From an uncultured Lachnospiraceae bacterium (GTDB lineage Bacteria; Bacillota; Clostridia; Lachnospirales; Lachnospiraceae): DNA of 64,000 bases. The translations under genes were made by a program, and so were the position numbers. Below the pieces are notes generated by a model. It did not search any database. It was given only the letters and a program-made list of their open reading frames with translations, and was not told where the DNA came from. This document shows positions 52,605-61,359 of the stretch, one piece after another (the first letter of the stretch is position 1; every line of letters starts with the position of its first letter). The DNA lies in contig CAOKPU010000003.1 in assembly GCA_948470755.1 (NCBI GenBank), positions 41,739-105,738 of the forward strand. Direction: 5' to 3'.

Positions 52605-53528
52605 TTATTCCTTCAACAGGATTGCCGCCTGTTCCATAATATCCCGGATTAATTCCTTGCAGCTTTTTTCTTCCTTAATCAAACCCGCAATCTGCCCTGC
52701 CATAATACTCCCATTTACAACATCACCGTCTATGACAGCCTTTCGGAGCGATCCCAGCGTTAATTGCTCTAATTCCTCAAAAGAAGTCCCTTCCTTTTCC
52801 AGTTTTAAATATTCCCGTGTCATTTTGTTGCGGAGCGAACGAATAGGATGGCCATGACTTCGGCCTGTTACTTCAGAATCAATGTCTTTTGCCCCAAGGA
52901 TCTTCTGTTTATAATTATTATGTACAATCGACTCTTCCGCCGCCACAAAAGCAGTCCCCATCTGTACAGCCTCCGCACCGAGCATCATAGCCGCTGCAAA
53001 CCCTCTGCCATCTGCAATACCGCCTGCCGCCACTACCGGAAGTTCTACCGCATCCACCACTTGGGGTACCAACGTCATAGTCGTCGCTTCACCAATGTGT
53101 CCGCCAGACTCCATACCCTCTGCAACCACTGCGTCCGCTCCTGCCCGTTCCATCAGTTTTGCCATCGCCACACTGGCTACCACAGGGATTACCTTAACTC
53201 CGGCGCTTTTCCACATTTCCATGAACTTACCAGGATTTCCCGCCCCTGTCGTCACTACCTTAATACCCTCTTCCACCACCACTTTCGCTACTTCTTCCGC
53301 ATTAGGATTCAACAGCATTATATTAACTCCTACCGGCTTATCTGTCAGCTTTTTCGCCTCGCGTATCTGCTCTCTGACGATCTCAGGCGGGGCGCTGGCC
53401 GCTCCAATCAGCCCCAGCCCTCCTGCTTCCGATACGGCAGCAGCCAGATGATACTCTGCCACCCATGCCATACCGCCTTGTATTACCGGATACTCGATCC
53501 CAAGCAATTCCGTTATTCTCGTTTTCAT
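52605..53528 (-). CDS. fabK: Enoyl-ACP reductase II, FMN-dependent
   Basis: About 307 residues of the nitronate monooxygenase/FabK flavoprotein family: start VIQGGMAWVAEYHLAAAVSEAGGLG, phosphate-binding ESGGHIGE and GGIADGRG. It reduces enoyl-ACP in the last step of each cycle; FabK replaces FabI and is not hit by triclosan. The start is ATG 53528 behind GAGGAG, five codons inside the open frame. It lies between acpP and fabD, the usual place. Confidence 0.95.
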   Translation of the reverse strand: MKTRITELLGIEYPVIQGGMAWVAEYHLAAAVSEAGGLGLIGAASAPPEIVREQIREAKKLTDKPVGVNIMLLNPNAEEVAKVVVEEGIKVVTTGAGNPGKFMEMWKSAGVKVIPVVASVAMAKLMERAGADAVVAEGMESGGHIGEATTMTLVPQVVDAVELPVVAAGGIADGRGFAAAMMLGAEAVQMGTAFVAAEESIVHNNYKQKILGAKDIDSEVTGRSHGHPIRSLRNKMTREYLKLEKEGTSFEELEQLTLGSLRKAVIDGDVVNGSIMAGQIAGLIKEEKSCKELIRDIMEQAAILLKE

Positions 53529-53593
53529 ATCCAGTCTCCTCATTTATATCCTGCCTATGCATGTCGTACAAACCCAGGTCCTATATTTCATAC

Positions 53594-53827
53594 CTATGAT
53601 TCTACCCCCTTGCTTTTCATGTATTCGATCACTGCACCAACTGTCGTTAGCTGCTCCAAATCCTCGGAAGGGATTTCGATCTTATATTCTTCCTCGAAAG
53701 CCATTACCAGTTCAAATAAATCAAGGGAGTCCACACCTAAATCATCTTTAAACGAAGAATCCTCCGTAATTTCTACTCCATCTAAATTTAATTGTTCTTG
53801 AATTATTTCTTTTACTCTCTCCAACAT
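53594..53827 (-). CDS. acpP: Acyl carrier protein
   Basis: 77 residues, acidic four-helix carrier. The phosphopantetheine Ser is in DLGVDSLDLFELVM. I start at ATG 53827 (AGGAG 8 nt upstream); the upstream TTG at 53857 lies only about 10 nt from the likely transcription start and adds an unusual N-terminus. First gene of the fab operon. Confidence 0.96.
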   Translation of the reverse strand: MLERVKEIIQEQLNLDGVEITEDSSFKDDLGVDSLDLFELVMAFEEEYKIEIPSEDLEQLTTVGAVIEYMKSKGVES

Positions 53828-53861
53828 TTCATTATCTCCTATTACTTTTATTTTCAATTAA

Positions 53862-53902
53862 TTTGATATTCAAAGTATATTATCCTACTTTCCATTTGTC
53901 AA
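53862..53902 (-). promoter_or_regulatory. fab operon promoter with FabT-box-like operator
   Basis: On the minus strand TTGACA (53897-53902), 17-nt spacer, TATACT (53874-53879): a near-perfect sigma-A promoter. Immediately downstream, over the likely start site, lies the palindrome TTTGATATTCAAA (plus strand, 53862-53874). The same TTTGA-N3-TCAAA is at the fabT promoter. Confidence 0.85.
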
Positions 53903-54014
53903 TATCTTTTTCTAAAATAAAACCCGGACACTAAAAACCCTTAAAAAACCTTCCGATTTTTGTACAATATCCCCTTTAATGTAAAGAAACTGCCCGCATT
54001 TTTGGCATTCTCCT

Positions 54015-54099
54015 GCGTGAGAAAAGTCAGCTTGGCTGACTTAGAACTTCTTCGCGAAGCAGCCTCTGCTGCGAGTGATTAGAAGTTCTTCTCACGCTA
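54015..54099 (+). repeat. Cloverleaf repeat, full copy 3 (end of rsmI)
   Basis: 85 bp. GCGTGAGAA (54015-54023) pairs with TTCTCACGC (54089-54097). Inside are AAGTCAGCTTGGCTGACTT (54024-54042) as one hairpin and GAACTTC/GAAGTTC (54044-54050 with 54083-54089) closing a second arm that holds CTTCGCGAAG and GCAG...CTGC. Its right border supplies the TAG stop of rsmI (54097-54099). A TGCC...GGCA hairpin (53991-54007) precedes it. Confidence 0.85.
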
Positions 54100-54957
54100 A
54101 TCCTCCATCTCCAAAAGCATCCTATAGACATCTCTTTTTCCAATCCCCCTGTCTTTAGCCGTCTGCTTCATTGCTTCTTTTTTGTCCATACCCTGGCTTT
54201 CATAGTAATGCATATGTTCTTTAAGCGATATCTCCTTCCATTCTAAAATGGCTTCCTGCTTTTTTTCTTTCAGGCTTTTCCCTTCTATTACCAATACATA
54301 TTCCCCTCTCGGTTCGTTTTCCTCATAGAATTTCAAAGCTTCTTCCAAAGTGATGGACATTATCGTTTCAAATTTTTTTGTTAATTCGCGGCATACTGCA
54401 GCTTTTCTATCCCCCAACGCACCTCTAAGATCTTTCAAAGTATTTTTCAAATGGTGCGGCGCTTCATATATAATTATTGTCCGGCTTTCTTCAGCCAGCT
54501 CCTCCAAAACTGCTTTCTTTTCCTTTTTATCTGCGGGAAGAAACCCCTCAAAGCAGAACCTTTTCGTACTCAACCCGGATAATGTCAGGGCCGTTATACA
54601 TGCTGCCGCCCCCGGCAATGAAGTCACCCGGATACCCGTCTCATGACATAACGCTACCAAGGTTTCCCCGGGATCCGAAATTGCCGGCGTACCTGCATCC
54701 GTAATTAATGCAACATTTTTCCCCTCTTGCATAAGGCTTATGAGATAATCCGCCTTCTCCACCCTATTATACTCATGGTAACTCGTCATCGGCGTCTTAA
54801 TCTGGAAATGATTTAATAGCTTTATGCTATTTCTCGTGTCTTCCGCAGCAATTATATCTACACTCTGCAGCGTATCCAAAACCCTGAGCGTTATGTCTCC
54901 CAAATTACCAATTGGAGTAGCACATAGATACAACATCCCAGCCATACTGATTCCCAT
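54097..54957 (-). CDS. rsmI: 16S rRNA (cytidine(1402)-2'-O)-methyltransferase
   Basis: 286 residues, tetrapyrrole-methylase fold. LYLCATPIGNLGDITLRVLD, AAEDTRNSIKLLNHF and ALITDAGTPAISDPGE are diagnostic. It methylates C1402 in the decoding centre. ATG 54957 has GGAGAAAGGG upstream. It ends in a repeat element that gives its stop codon. It is separated from trmN6 by 284 nt. Confidence 0.96.
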   Translation of the reverse strand: MGISMAGMLYLCATPIGNLGDITLRVLDTLQSVDIIAAEDTRNSIKLLNHFQIKTPMTSYHEYNRVEKADYLISLMQEGKNVALITDAGTPAISDPGETLVALCHETGIRVTSLPGAAACITALTLSGLSTKRFCFEGFLPADKKEKKAVLEELAEESRTIIIYEAPHHLKNTLKDLRGALGDRKAAVCRELTKKFETIMSITLEEALKFYEENEPRGEYVLVIEGKSLKEKKQEAILEWKEISLKEHMHYYESQGMDKKEAMKQTAKDRGIGKRDVYRMLLEMED

Positions 54958-55084
54958 ACCCTTTCTCCTGCCTGTAAACTTTCGACCGATGCCAATGGTA
55001 TTCCGGTGCCAAAGTTGCGATTGAAAAATCCCTGACCCTTCAATCTATTATCCATAATCACACTTAAATCCCAAATTAGGATAA

Positions 55085-55110
55085 AGAATGCCCGTTTTTC
55101 CAGGCATTCT
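55085..55110 (-). terminator. Hairpin in the trmN6-rsmI gap
   Basis: AGAATGCC (55085-55092) pairs with GGCATTCT (55103-55110); on the minus strand TTTATCC follows, a weak T tail. The rest of the gap (54958-55241) holds no gene; 55112-55190 (GCGCGAAGG... GGAAGTTCTTGGCGCAGCC) looks like a distant relative of the cloverleaf repeat. Confidence 0.45.
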
Positions 55111-55241
55111 CTTGCGCGAAGGCCGACTCGCCGCGTGAACCTTGGAAGTTCTTGGCGCAGCCCCTTGCTATTGAGCCTTAGGGCTTTCCTTCATGCTGCA
55201 TTCATTTGCACAGACATCCCCTGAAAACTCCGTTTTCCTCG

Positions 55242-55979
55242 TCAATATCCGTAAATTTCGCAAATTTCCGGCATATAAACCCCAGGCCCCTTATAAACAA
55301 TCAGAGGTTTTTCCACCCTCATTCTCGGTTTCCCCCCACGGTTTGCCTCAATTAATACCATATTAGGTTCCTTATCTATAAACGGATATACAAGCTGCAT
55401 TCTTTTCGGTTCCAGCTTATACCGGCACAGCAATACCATAATTTCCGCCAGCCGAAAAGGCCTGTGAACCATAAAAAAATTCCCTCCCGGGCGCAGCAAT
55501 CTTGCCGCCTGCCCAATTACATCTTCCAACGTACATAATATCTCATGTCTTGCAATTGCTCTGGGAGCATCCTGGTTCGTCAGGCCATGCTGCCCGATCA
55601 TGTATGGGGGATTGCATGTAACAACGTCAAAAGAAGCAGCGCCGAATAACGTCCCTGCCTCCCTGAGATCCCCCTCCACTATTGCAATCCTCTCCTCAAG
55701 CCCATTGTAAATCACACTGCGCCTCGCCATATCAGCGCTTTCTGCCTGGATCTCCAGCCCGGTCAAATGAAAAGCCTCTGTCTTCGCCGCCATAAGAATA
55801 GGAATGATCCCTGTACCTGTGCCAAGATCCAGTACTTTATCGCCTTTTCCGGCTTTGGCAAATCCCGATAAAAGAACGGCATCCATCCCAAAGCAAAATT
55901 TTTCAGGATTCTGGATAATCTGATAGCCGTTCCGCTGCAATTCGTCCAGTCTTTCGTTATCCTTTAACTTAATTGTCAT
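55242..55979 (-). CDS. trmN6: tRNA1(Val) (adenine(37)-N6)-methyltransferase family protein (YabB)
   Basis: 245 residues, class I SAM methyltransferase. SAM site VLDLGTGTGIIPILMA and the N6-adenine motif VTCNPPYM. It should modify A37 of a tRNA. The name rests on family and on position: yabB follows yaaT in Bacillus too. Overlaps ricT by 11 nt. Confidence 0.88.
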   Translation of the reverse strand: MTIKLKDNERLDELQRNGYQIIQNPEKFCFGMDAVLLSGFAKAGKGDKVLDLGTGTGIIPILMAAKTEAFHLTGLEIQAESADMARRSVIYNGLEERIAIVEGDLREAGTLFGAASFDVVTCNPPYMIGQHGLTNQDAPRAIARHEILCTLEDVIGQAARLLRPGGNFFMVHRPFRLAEIMVLLCRYKLEPKRMQLVYPFIDKEPNMVLIEANRGGKPRMRVEKPLIVYKGPGVYMPEICEIYGY

Positions 55980-56877
55980 CCAGCTTCGATTTTCCTTCCT
56001 GCTTTTCCAGTTTTTCCAGTTTCTTTAGTTCTTCATCATTTACTTCCATTTTTGTATTCTTATGTTTCCTTTTAAACTTAAGCTGGTTTACTTTATATTC
56101 TTGTATTTCTTTTTCATCATCTTTCTCAATAACTACCTTTACCAACTGTCGGAGTACATTTACACTGTGTACCGTTCCTTTATACCCATCGTCAGTGGTA
56201 ACATAATCCCCCGGGTTAGGCAGCCTGCGGTTCAAATCCTCGTAAGTTTCCTCTTCATTTTTCAAACAGCACATCAGCCTCCCGCAGACGCCTGAAATCT
56301 TAGTAGGATTTAATGAAAGATTCTGCTCTTTTGCCATTTTAATGGATACCGGGATAAATTCGGAAAGATATGTGTGACAGCACAATGCCCGCCCACAAAT
56401 ACCGATGCCCCCTACAATTTTCGTTTCATCCCTGACCCCGATTTGGCGTAGTTCAATCCTTGTTTTAAATACCGAAGCCAGATCTTTCACCAATTCGCGG
56501 AAGTCGATCCGTCCATCTGCCGTAAAATAAAAGAGGACTTTATTATTATCAAAAGTGTATTCTGCATCAATTAATTTCATTTCCAAGTTATGCTTCCTGA
56601 TTTTTTCCAGGCATATCTTAAAAGCCTCTTTTTCTTTTCTTTTATTGGAAGCCTCCTGTTCACTATCCTTTTGCGTCGCAATACGCAGCACGGGTTTTAA
56701 TGGCTGGATGACCTTATCGTCTTCAACTTCCTTTACTCCTCCTACCACCGTCCCATATTCAATCCCTCTTGCCGTTTCTACTATCACATGATCGCCTTTT
56801 TTAATATTTAAGCGGCCCGGATCAAAAAAATATATTTTTCCTGCTGTACGGAAACGTACTCCAATTACTTTAACCAT
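55969..56877 (-). CDS. ricT: PSP1 domain protein, RicT (YaaT) of the Ric complex
   Basis: 302 residues. N-terminal PSP1 domain with cysteines in GICGRALCCHTYLSEF and GVCGRLMCCLKNEEETYE; in Bacillus RicT binds an iron-sulfur cluster with RicA and RicF and acts in mRNA maturation by RNase Y and in sporulation phosphorelay. The last 60 residues are Lys/Glu-rich. It follows holB by 12 nt. Confidence 0.93.
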   Translation of the reverse strand: MVKVIGVRFRTAGKIYFFDPGRLNIKKGDHVIVETARGIEYGTVVGGVKEVEDDKVIQPLKPVLRIATQKDSEQEASNKRKEKEAFKICLEKIRKHNLEMKLIDAEYTFDNNKVLFYFTADGRIDFRELVKDLASVFKTRIELRQIGVRDETKIVGGIGICGRALCCHTYLSEFIPVSIKMAKEQNLSLNPTKISGVCGRLMCCLKNEEETYEDLNRRLPNPGDYVTTDDGYKGTVHSVNVLRQLVKVVIEKDDEKEIQEYKVNQLKFKRKHKNTKMEVNDEELKKLEKLEKQEGKSKLDDN

Positions 56878-56889
56878 AATCTATCAACC

Positions 56890-57897
56890 TCACGAATTCT
56901 CTTTAATTGTCAGAAGCAAAAGTTCCATCGTTAAATCAAAGTTTACATTGGCATTCAAACGCTGTTTTGACTTGTCCAACGCATGGATGATTTTTTCAAT
57001 ACCCTCATACGCGCTTCTGTCTGCCACTTTTCTAATATACTGTATTTCCTCTTTGAAAATCAAGTGATTCGCATCATTTGTGGCCTTAAACAGAAGCACA
57101 TCCCTATACCATATAGCAAGAATATCAAAATAATCGTTGACATCCAACTTGTATTCATTAATTTTCTTAATAGCAGCTACGATCTCACTGATTTCCATAT
57201 CGTTTATATATTTTAAAAGTGTAACCGCTTCTTCTTTTACATGTTCAAATTCCTCGCTGGAAGCGAGAAGTTTGGCTTTGCCTATATTCCCTCTCGCAAA
57301 AGCGGCGCATAGGTCCGCTTTGTAATCCGGTACTTGCATCGTTTCCATCAAAAATCTTTTTATTTGCCCGTCTCTTACCGGCTTCATATTCAGCACAATG
57401 CAGCGGCTTAAAACAGTAGGAAGCAACGACTCCACATTTGTTGTTAAGATCAGGATCACCGTATATTCCGGCGGTTCCTCTAATGTCTTTAACAGAGCAT
57501 TCTGTGCCTGCACCGTCATTTTCTCCCCTTCATTTATAATATATACCTTTCGGGGACTGCTGTAGGGCTTAATTGCCACATCATGATTAATCTGTGAACG
57601 GATATCCTCCACACCTATGCTCCCGGGCTTTTCATGGGATATATATTTTACATCCGGCTGGTTTTTATTCACCATCTGCTTACAGGAACGGCACTCCCCG
57701 CAAGGTTCGGGTATCCCTGAAGACCCATCCGGTTTTTCGCACTGCAGTGCTGATGCAAATATTTTTGCAATAAACTCTTTTCCGGAATTCCTCTCCCCGT
57801 TCAGAATATACGCATGGGATATTTTTTGCCTTTCTAGTGCATTCCGGAGATGCTCCTTTATCTGTTCCTGCCCTATAATATCTGCAAATTTTGCCAT
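56890..57897 (-). CDS. holB: DNA polymerase III subunit delta'
   Basis: 335 residues of the clamp loader. N-terminal AAA+ domain: IIGQEQIKEHL, GERNSGKEF at the P-loop position (degenerate, as in delta' subunits), a four-Cys zinc module (CEKP..CGECRSC) and LLKTLEEPPEYTV. C-terminal helical collar. ATG 57897 with AAGGAGG. In the conserved yaaR-holB-ricT order. Confidence 0.94.
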   Translation of the reverse strand: MAKFADIIGQEQIKEHLRNALERQKISHAYILNGERNSGKEFIAKIFASALQCEKPDGSSGIPEPCGECRSCKQMVNKNQPDVKYISHEKPGSIGVEDIRSQINHDVAIKPYSSPRKVYIINEGEKMTVQAQNALLKTLEEPPEYTVILILTTNVESLLPTVLSRCIVLNMKPVRDGQIKRFLMETMQVPDYKADLCAAFARGNIGKAKLLASSEEFEHVKEEAVTLLKYINDMEISEIVAAIKKINEYKLDVNDYFDILAIWYRDVLLFKATNDANHLIFKEEIQYIRKVADRSAYEGIEKIIHALDKSKQRLNANVNFDLTMELLLLTIKENS

Positions 57898-57909
57898 CTA
57901 TCAACCTCC

Positions 57910-58353
57910 TTAGGTGAAAATATCCAAAAGAAGTCCCCTTATTTCACCTATCTTGCTCAGTATATTTAAATTATCTTTTTCATCCTTTACCAGCTCCTGC
58001 GCCAGCTCATCCAACTTAGCGTCTACCAGGCGTATAATCCCATAGACCCTATGCCTTCCCCTTCTATCCAAAAAATTCTCTCTGGAAAACGAGTGGGAAC
58101 GGTTCACGATTTCATTTAAAAATTCTTTCACCAGAGTCCGATACTTTTTCATGTCTTTAATATTCCGGTGCTTTACCAGCTTATCCCCTTGCATTGTAAT
58201 CTCTTCCATAAGAGAGGCCAGCCTTGCCTGTAACTCCTGTTCCTCAATATTGCTGATCAATGCAAGCCTGAAAGCCCCTCCTTCTGTCTGCGGCTGCTGA
58301 ACCGTTTGCTCCACTTGCACTGGCTTGCTTATCTGATTGACTTTTATATCCAT
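57910..58353 (-). CDS. yaaR: YaaR family protein (DUF327)
   Basis: 147 residues, mostly helical and soluble; [10 protein letters not shown] at the start and [49 protein letters not shown] as family core. Function unknown; always next to holB in Firmicutes. I start at ATG 58353 (AGGAGG upstream), ten codons inside the open frame. Confidence 0.88.
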   Translation of the reverse strand: MDIKVNQISKPVQVEQTVQQPQTEGGAFRLALISNIEEQELQARLASLMEEITMQGDKLVKHRNIKDMKKYRTLVKEFLNEIVNRSHSFSRENFLDRRGRHRVYGIIRLVDAKLDELAQELVKDEKDNLNILSKIGEIRGLLLDIFT

Positions 58354-58432
58354 ATACTTTCCTCCTATCAGTTCCAGCCGCACTCATTCATTTTGGAATA
58401 GATTATCTCTTTTCCTGCACCGCTTTGCCGCC

Positions 58433-59845
58433 CTATACCTCTATGACACGAAGCATATTGGTATTCCCGGCTATCCCTAAAGGTACTCCGGCCGTCAAAA
58501 CCGCCACATCGCCTTTTTTTACATATCCTGCATTTTCCACGGCCAGCGTTGACTGTCCAAAAAGATCATCTGCATTTTCTTCCTTTTCAATCAAAATAGG
58601 AATTACTCCCCACGAAAGGTTAAGCTGCCTGCATACTCTTGGGTTCACGGCACAAGCAATAACCGGACAGCAAGGCTTATATTTGGAGATCATCCTTGCG
58701 GTAAATCCGGACATCGTCACTGTAATAATAGCCGTTGCATTTAAATCCGATGCCGTAGTGCATGTCGCATGGGAAATCGCCGCCGTTACATCGGGAACTA
58801 CTGTACCTATCCTTTTTTTCATACGGGAAGTATAATCAATATCCTTTTCTGAACGTTCCGCAATCTTCGCCATTGTTTTTACGGCCTCTACCGGATACAT
58901 TCCCGCAGCGCTTTCACCGGAAAGCATAATAGCCGTCGTACCATCATATATTGCATTTGCAATATCCGTAACCTCCGCCCTCGTTGGTCTTGGGTTCTTT
59001 ATCATAGATTCCAGCATCTGTGTCGCCGTAATGACATGTTTCCCTTGCTCCTCTGCCATTTTTATCATTTTTTTCTGTAATACCGGCACCTCTTCTAAAG
59101 GAATCTCCACACCCATATCGCCTCTTGCCACCATAATGCCATCGGATACGGAAAGTATCTCTTCTAAATTCTGAATCCCCTGCATATTTTCAATCTTTGC
59201 AATGATTTGCATCTGGCTGTTATGTTCTTTCAAAATACTTCTCAGCTCCAGGATGTCTTCCTTACATCTTGTAAAAGAAGCAGCTATAAAATCATATCCC
59301 ATCTCACAGCCAAAAATGATATCCTCCCTGTCCGTGTCATTAATATAAGGCATAGATAGAATTGCATTCGGTACATTTACCCCTTTATGATTGGATACCC
59401 ATCCGCCGTTAATAACAGTACAGACAATCTCCTCCCCGCTTATTTCTTCCACTGACATCTCAATCAACCCATCATCAATCAGGATCGACATCCCTTCCTT
59501 GATATCATTCTTCAGATTTTTATACGTAATAGATGCTTTTGAAGAATCACCCATAATCTCTTCTGTTGTTAAGATAAATTTCTGCCCTTCTTTTAATTCA
59601 GCTTTTCCTCCTTCAAAATCCCGGAGCCTGATTTCAGGCCCTTTTGTATCAAGCAACGTGGCAACCGGAAGATTTAACTCCCCGCTTATCTTAACTACTC
59701 TTGCGAATTTTTTCTTATGCTCTTCATGGCTGCCATGAGAAAAATTAAAGCGTGCAACATCCATGCCGGCCAACATCAATTCCCTCAGTTTTTCCTCGCT
59801 TTCGCTTGCCGGCCCTATCGTACAAATAATTTTAGTCTTTCTCAT
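58433..59845 (-). CDS. pyk: Pyruvate kinase
   Basis: 470 residues, the standard short form without the extra C-terminal domain of Bacillus. ICTIGPASESEE, ARFNFSHGSHEEH, MVARGDMGVEIP and ITATQMLESMI with NPRPTRAEVTD are family blocks. It makes pyruvate and ATP from phosphoenolpyruvate. It overlaps the end of the decarboxylase gene by 14 nt and sits inside a block where Bacillus has tmk and yaaQ. Confidence 0.97.
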   Translation of the reverse strand: MRKTKIICTIGPASESEEKLRELMLAGMDVARFNFSHGSHEEHKKKFARVVKISGELNLPVATLLDTKGPEIRLRDFEGGKAELKEGQKFILTTEEIMGDSSKASITYKNLKNDIKEGMSILIDDGLIEMSVEEISGEEIVCTVINGGWVSNHKGVNVPNAILSMPYINDTDREDIIFGCEMGYDFIAASFTRCKEDILELRSILKEHNSQMQIIAKIENMQGIQNLEEILSVSDGIMVARGDMGVEIPLEEVPVLQKKMIKMAEEQGKHVITATQMLESMIKNPRPTRAEVTDIANAIYDGTTAIMLSGESAAGMYPVEAVKTMAKIAERSEKDIDYTSRMKKRIGTVVPDVTAAISHATCTTASDLNATAIITVTMSGFTARMISKYKPCCPVIACAVNPRVCRQLNLSWGVIPILIEKEENADDLFGQSTLAVENAGYVKKGDVAVLTAGVPLGIAGNTNMLRVIEV

Positions 59846-61355
59846 CTTTTTCTATCTCCTTTACTATAAACTCTCTTTCCGTTTCCGTTATTTTTTCCTG
59901 CTTAAGTCTTTTCGTACTCTCATTGTCTTTTAGTACTTTAACATAACCATCCTCTATCCCCTGCACATGAAATCCCGCTTTTTCATAGGCCATAAGCATT
60001 TCGGCCATCTTTTTATCCAAACGCTCTCCCGGCACTGCCAATGGAATTCCGGGAGGATATAAATTAAGGAACTCAGCCGCTGTTCTTCCTCCTGCTTCTT
60101 CCACTTTAACAGTTTCCTGTTCTTTATCATATGCCTGGCAAATAGGCATCACGCTCCCGCTTTTTTCACAAAATCCGTAAAATGCCGGTATAACGCTTCC
60201 CGCTTCTATTTTTCCTGACGATATGTCCTTATCTATTTCCAGAAGCGCATGGGCCAGCCTGTCCAACCCCTCCTGCGTATCCATCATAGAAAGGATTCCA
60301 AGGACGTAATTTCCAACCGCCATCTCCATCTGCAAATGATATTTGTCCCTTAATATTTCATATAACTGCCGCCCTGTAAGTCTGCCATAGTCTGCATAAA
60401 TGACAAGCTTGCATGGATCTGCGCAGATTCTTAAACCAGTTTTTTGCATTTCTTTCACCCCGGCTTTTATAAAGCTGCAACGTTCCACATCCATTATAAA
60501 GCCATCTCTGAGTTCCTTTAGTTCCCCTAACCTCTTCATGCCCTCGTTTTCCATTACATCCAAACAATAACTTATGGATGCCATTAACACATAGGAAGGA
60601 CTGCTCGTCTGGAAGATTCTTAAATACCTTTCCAGTCTCTGTTTGTGAACCAGATTCCCATTGACATGCAAAAGAGCCGTCTGCGTTATAGCCGGCATTG
60701 TCTTATGCAGGCTATGTATCACAATATCAGCCCCCAATTTTACCGAACTCTCCGGATAATCTCCGTGAAATCCAAAATGAGCCCCATGAGCTTCGTCCAC
60801 GATAAGCGGGATTCCATATTTATGCGCTATGTCCGCTATTTTTTTTACATCCGATACAATCCCCTCATAAGTAGGCGAAGTAATCATGACCGCTTTTATG
60901 TCTGGCTGTCCCTTCAGCTCATCTTCCACCGACTTAGGCGTAATCTCCCCTGCAATACCGCACATTCCTATAATTTCCGGATATAAGTAAGATACTTCCA
61001 ACTCATTTAAGTAAATGCCATGATAAACTGATTTATGGCAATTCCTCGCTATTAATATCCGGCTTCCTTTTTTCAGTACAGCCGATATCGCACTTAGGAT
61101 CCCTCCTGTGCTTCCATTGACCAGAAAATATGTTTTTTCGGCCCCATAAATCCTGGCCGCCCTTTCCTGTTCTCGCTTTAAAACCCCCTCAGCCTGATGA
61201 AGATTATCAAATCCGTCAATTTCCGTAATGTCCAGACTATATGCTGCGGCCAAGTTCCCTTTTGCCGATTCTCTGTTTCTCTTATGCCCCGGCATATGAA
61301 AAGGGTAATAATCCGAACTCCCATATTCCTCTAACTGCTCATATAACTCTGACAC
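59832..61355 (-). CDS. Orn/Lys/Arg decarboxylase family protein (YaaO-like)
   Basis: About 507 residues, fold type I PLP enzyme. PLP Lys in IHSLHKTMPAITQTALLH, preceded by PLIVDEAHGAHFGFH; YPFHMPGHKRNRES at the N-terminus and the C-terminal YPPGIPLAVPGE typical of the family. It could decarboxylate arginine, lysine or ornithine. I start at GTG 61355 with AGGG about 9 nt upstream, 4 nt after the HD gene's stop; the ATG at 61439 would overlap that gene by 80 nt. Confidence 0.9.
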   Translation of the reverse strand: MSELYEQLEEYGSSDYYPFHMPGHKRNRESAKGNLAAAYSLDITEIDGFDNLHQAEGVLKREQERAARIYGAEKTYFLVNGSTGGILSAISAVLKKGSRILIARNCHKSVYHGIYLNELEVSYLYPEIIGMCGIAGEITPKSVEDELKGQPDIKAVMITSPTYEGIVSDVKKIADIAHKYGIPLIVDEAHGAHFGFHGDYPESSVKLGADIVIHSLHKTMPAITQTALLHVNGNLVHKQRLERYLRIFQTSSPSYVLMASISYCLDVMENEGMKRLGELKELRDGFIMDVERCSFIKAGVKEMQKTGLRICADPCKLVIYADYGRLTGRQLYEILRDKYHLQMEMAVGNYVLGILSMMDTQEGLDRLAHALLEIDKDISSGKIEAGSVIPAFYGFCEKSGSVMPICQAYDKEQETVKVEEAGGRTAAEFLNLYPPGIPLAVPGERLDKKMAEMLMAYEKAGFHVQGIEDGYVKVLKDNESTKRLKQEKITETEREFIVKEIEKDEKD

Positions 61356-61359
61356 GTTT

